From Bursaphelenchus xylophilus (lineage: Eukaryota; Nematoda; Chromadorea; Rhabditida; Aphelenchoididae), in NCBI GenBank assembly GCA_904066235.2, contig CAJFCV020000001.1:8742001-8806000 (forward strand): a DNA stretch of 64,000 nucleotides. The letters are read 5' to 3'. The notes under the pieces are model-generated. The model was not told the DNA's origin, did no database searches, and saw only the letters and a program-made list of their open reading frames with translations. Shown here in pieces: positions 60,693 through 64,000 of the stretch. The translations under genes were made by a program, and so were the position numbers. Positions within the stretch are counted from its first letter, which is position 1; the number at the start of each line of letters is the position of its first letter.

Positions 60693-62735
60693 CACAAACA
60701 CCAGTTCGGACGCCCTTCAGACTAACACCATGGCTCTGGATCCCTGCAATAACAACATTCCCCTTTTGCATTCAAATCACACGCATTGAGGATACACGAA
60801 ATTGAGGTTGTTTGGGTGAGAAAGATTGAGGGAAAAACAGAGCAAACACGGGAAAAACATAAAGATCAGAACGAGATCAACCGTTTATCACATAAAGGCA
60901 TAAAAATATATTTCCTTCATTTCTGACTAGTAGAATATAGGTGAATACCATGAAAGGAATCTAAAAATTAATCGAGACATGGTCGACGTAAAACAAATTC
61001 AGTGACTCATTTTTAAATTAAAATGTCGATTCACGTTCAGAACAGAAGTGAATATCCTAGATATTATTATAATTGAATATCAAGGTCATTTCCATATGAA
61101 ACGCCAGGTTGCTAGGGATCAATCCTCGGTCGGTCTAGTTTAATTTTGAAAGAGGAAAAAAGAAGAGTATACAAAATCAACAATTCTAGCTTTTGTCTCG
61201 ATAAATGGGGGTGTAAACAAGAACACAAACTTGTTACAAAATACGGTAAAGAAAGCATTGTTTGTAATCTGGAGTTTCGAAAATGGCTATTACAGCACAC
61301 AAATACTATTACAAAGTCGGGTTCGAAGCAAAAGCAATATCAATTTTTTCAGGTTTACAAACGTTTAAATCTAGTCATGGAAAGAAATTATGAAATAAAA
61401 ATGGTCATAAAGAGAGCCAACCGTCCAATAATTGGAAAATGACGCTAACTAAGAATTGCAAAGCTTCGTTGTCATCACACATTGGAGGCTACTTATAAAT
61501 CCTATCTTTCTATTCAGTGAAAATTGTAGGATTCAATCCGATTTTCTTCGAAATCCGCTGGACCGAAAAATAAGTTCAACAAGTAACCTCCAATACATCC
61601 CCAATATCCGAACAACCCAAATCATCAGCTAAACGACGACGACTTGGATTGGCTAGATTTATTTCCGCCCCCACTATCACCTGCAACTTTTCTCAAACTG
61701 CCATTCCCGAAATATGATTACAACGCGAATTCCGGAAACAGTAAACGCCGATGATTTATTCATCGAAAAGAGAAATACAGGAATAAAAAAATCGGGAATT
61801 CTCCGAAGAATACCACTTTCCGTCCAAAAGTGCGGGGTCAGCCTCAAATATGGGAGGGGATCTCGGCTGAGTAAGCAGCCCTTCCATTTTGATAATGAAA
61901 GGTTTACCAAATACAAGTGTGACTTGAGCTTAACACCGAAATATATAACAAGTCAGAGACCGACAGCAAATCCGCCTTCCTTTGGCTGTTACCTCACGAT
62001 TACATCTCGAAATCCAGGTCTCACGGTACATTAAACCATCCGCAATCTGATTCCCGGTTACAAAAAGCCTTGTCTGTCTTCCAAATCATTCCGTGGAGGG
62101 ATTTTCCGCTTTCTCACTCTCACTTTTAAGCCGGCGTTTATCTGACCGCAAAAAGCGACGGAAGGAAAGAAAAAACATTCCGAATAAAGACGACGACAAT
62201 GGATAGCGTAATCATCCTAATGACACCACTTCCGAGAGACATTCAACTCGGAATATTAGTTCCGAGAGAAAAAACAAAGTTGATTTGATACAAATGTATG
62301 ATTCCACGGATGACACCTTCTTATTCGCGATGGGCAAGTAAGAACAAGAAGTGTAGACAAATATTTTCCTCAAGATATTCCAAACAACAAACAGTTGGGC
62401 TCTCCAACTCTTGGGATACGAGAAGATACGAAATAACAAAAGACATAAAAAAAACTATCTCTCCACGTTCGTTCATAGAAAGAACCCATTATATCCATCC
62501 CTACATGTCTCAAATCACCAAAGACGGGGTCGAACTTCGAACTCGGAGGGATTTGACAATGATTGATAGCTATTGTAGGTCTGGAACAATGGGAGACGTT
62601 CCCTGTAGAAGGTGGGGGGATGTCTGCTAGAGCCAGTTCTTCTCTCTCTTCTCTTCGATCGCGCAGACACGGAACGACTTCTTTTTTGTGATGATCGCGC
62701 ACTCTTTCGCTCTCTTCCCCATCTCCAGCCAGGCT
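60693..62735. other. Upstream region of the convertase
   Basis: This 2-kb AT-rich region is divergent from the weak model at 62736. Open frames at 61146-61442 and 62298-62630 have no recognisable domain, poor codon regularity and no splice support. No repeat or RNA gene is evident. Confidence 0.4.
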
Positions 62736-63833
62736 ATGGATATCTCGGTGGGTGAGTCTTCCGCCCGGGGAAAATCGGTCAAAACCAGAAACTGCATTTC
62801 TTTTTATTTGCAGTTATTAAGAGTGGCGGAGACTGCAGTATTTTACACTTATCTCATCTCGGATTCGCACTTTTCAAAGTTTCGAGCCATCTCCAAGACG
62901 AAAGTCGTGTAAAATGTGTTTGCGAAGACTTCCGTTAGGGATAAACAACAAAAAACTAATCAAAAAAGATTGATATGTGGAAAAAACAACTACAGATGAC
63001 TCTAGGAATATTTACCGCTTTCAAACTTCATGTTTCTACATAAAAAACCTTACAACATTTACCTGAACCAAGAACGAAACACCCTTTTTAGTCGCGAACA
63101 CTTCAGAAATCAGGTCCTGGAACTAGAATAAAAAAGGCGGGTCCCCTGAGGGTCTTTACGCCTTAAAAGTGAAAGGTTAAATTACTTCACGATTGACGTA
63201 ACCCTCTCTCTTTTCAGAATTTTTACCTGTTTTTGTAAAGATATTTCTGTTGCTTATACAAAAAATATAGAAATCAATCGAGTAGATCCATCACTTTGAC
63301 TATAGTCCCGGAAAAAATAAAAGGATGACATGCTTGAACTTTAAAGGACCCCACCAACTACATTTGAATCGAGTTTTTACGGCTTGGAGGTGCGCCTCGC
63401 CAAAAGTTGCGAAAATCCCGCGAAAAAAATAAATACAAAAAATAATCGAGAATTTTTCTCGAAAATGCAAAATTGAAAAAAGTTTGAGCTAGTTCATGTT
63501 CCAAAGTTGCTGAAAACGCTTCTTGTTCACGTGGATCCTGCCGACACTTATTCGGATGCTCTTGGGGAAAGTCTCATGTAAGTTTTTCTTGATTTTTTAC
63601 GTTTAGGTAGTAGTGAAGGATCATGTACAATATTTATGCGGTTCTTCCAAAAAACAGCACATGAGCAGCCTTGAGGAGAGCAAGTGTTGGACTCAAGGCT
63701 CGTGTTGTGTCCATGTTCTTGCTTGTTCGGGCTGTTTTTGCCCATTTAGAGGTGTTTTATATGTTGTTTTAGTCAAGCTTTCAATTTCAGAGTTGTTCAA
63801 TCGCCTGGAACACGATCCATGGAGATGAAGTAA
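62736..63833 (+). CDS. Possible small four-exon gene, unassigned
   Basis: I do not recognise this product. A model of four exons (62736-62751, 62814-62933, 63493-63577, 63791-63833) keeps phase throughout and gives 87 residues, from MDISVVIKSGG to RSMEMK. Support is the acceptor CCATCTCCAG about nine bases before the ATG (trans-splice-like), donors GTGAGT and GTAAGT, acceptors TTTGCAG and ATTTCAG, and AATAAA at 63928-63933, 95 bases past the stop. Weak points are the donor GTTAGG of exon 2, the acceptor GAGCTAG of exon 3 and the 560-bp intron between them. No signal peptide, membrane segment or domain is seen. It could be a chance assembly of exons. Confidence 0.3.
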
Positions 63834-64000
63834 CCAGCGTGTCAACATGCATCTGTAATTATATCTAAATATGCTTCAAAATGAATATAATTAATCTTGT
63901 AATATATCTTTTATTACATAATACATCAATAAAACATATTAATCGTGAAGTTTTTGTTCAATATGCTGGTGTACAACCCGTTTTCGTTTCCCTCGCAGAG

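Overview
This window is nuclear genomic DNA from a nematode. Supporting signs are many genes with very short introns (several of 36-60 bp), T-rich acceptors of the TTTTCAG/TTTTTAG type both inside genes and just upstream of start codons (as expected for trans-spliced genes), innexins, POP-1-type TCF, HNF4-like nuclear receptors and a BLI-4-type convertase. Genes are intron-rich, so most are reported here as spliced models built exon by exon. The reading phase was checked across every junction except in the incomplete leftmost gene. The species cannot be named from the sequence.

Layout, left to right. 1-2.3 kb: 5' part of an afadin/canoe gene (minus strand, runs off the left edge). 5.9-7.1 kb: TCF/LEF gene pop-1 (plus). 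8.4-12.8 kb: La-related protein 4/5 gene and a small coiled-coil gene (both minus). 13.5-14.9 kb: PB1-containing MAP3K. 16.2-18.6 kb: chondroitin synthase sqv-5. 18.8-20.1 kb: ALG10 glucosyltransferase (minus, tail-to-tail with sqv-5). 21.0-25.4 kb: two tandem innexins. 25.8-29.2 kb: ZC3H10-like zinc-finger gene and an F-box gene (minus). 31.4-32.7 kb: two-Ig membrane protein. 33.6-34.6 kb: TMEM98-like protein (minus). 36.7-41.0 kb: endosulfine (ensa-1) and the ribosome-maturation GTPase EFL1. 45.4-51.1 kb: two HNF4-type nuclear receptors, the first nhr-49. 55.1-60.7 kb: furin/BLI-4-type proprotein convertase (minus) with two alternative 3' ends. A weak four-exon model occupies 62.7-63.8 kb.

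The unusual content is the repeats. Two large, near-palindromic elements of 3.3 kb (41.15-44.44 kb) and 3.5 kb (51.54-55.05 kb) bracket the nuclear-receptor pair. The second has CAGGGTGG termini and a TA target duplication, is almost entirely self-complementary around a loop of roughly 25 nt, and carries a 17-bp tandem array in a higher-order arrangement. The first is interrupted in one arm only by a 697-bp nested TIR element with its own TA duplication. Neither encodes a recognisable transposase. A 66-nt hairpin near 35.6 kb resembles a microRNA precursor.

From memory of C. elegans, afd-1, pop-1, larp-5, sqv-5/ALG10, ensa-1/EFL1/nhr-49 and bli-4 all lie on chromosome I. The window therefore looks like a conserved chromosome-I block, with some close neighbour pairs kept. 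The genes are mostly housekeeping and developmental, with no evident shared pathway. The exceptions are the glycan enzymes (sqv-5, ALG10) and the two related receptors.
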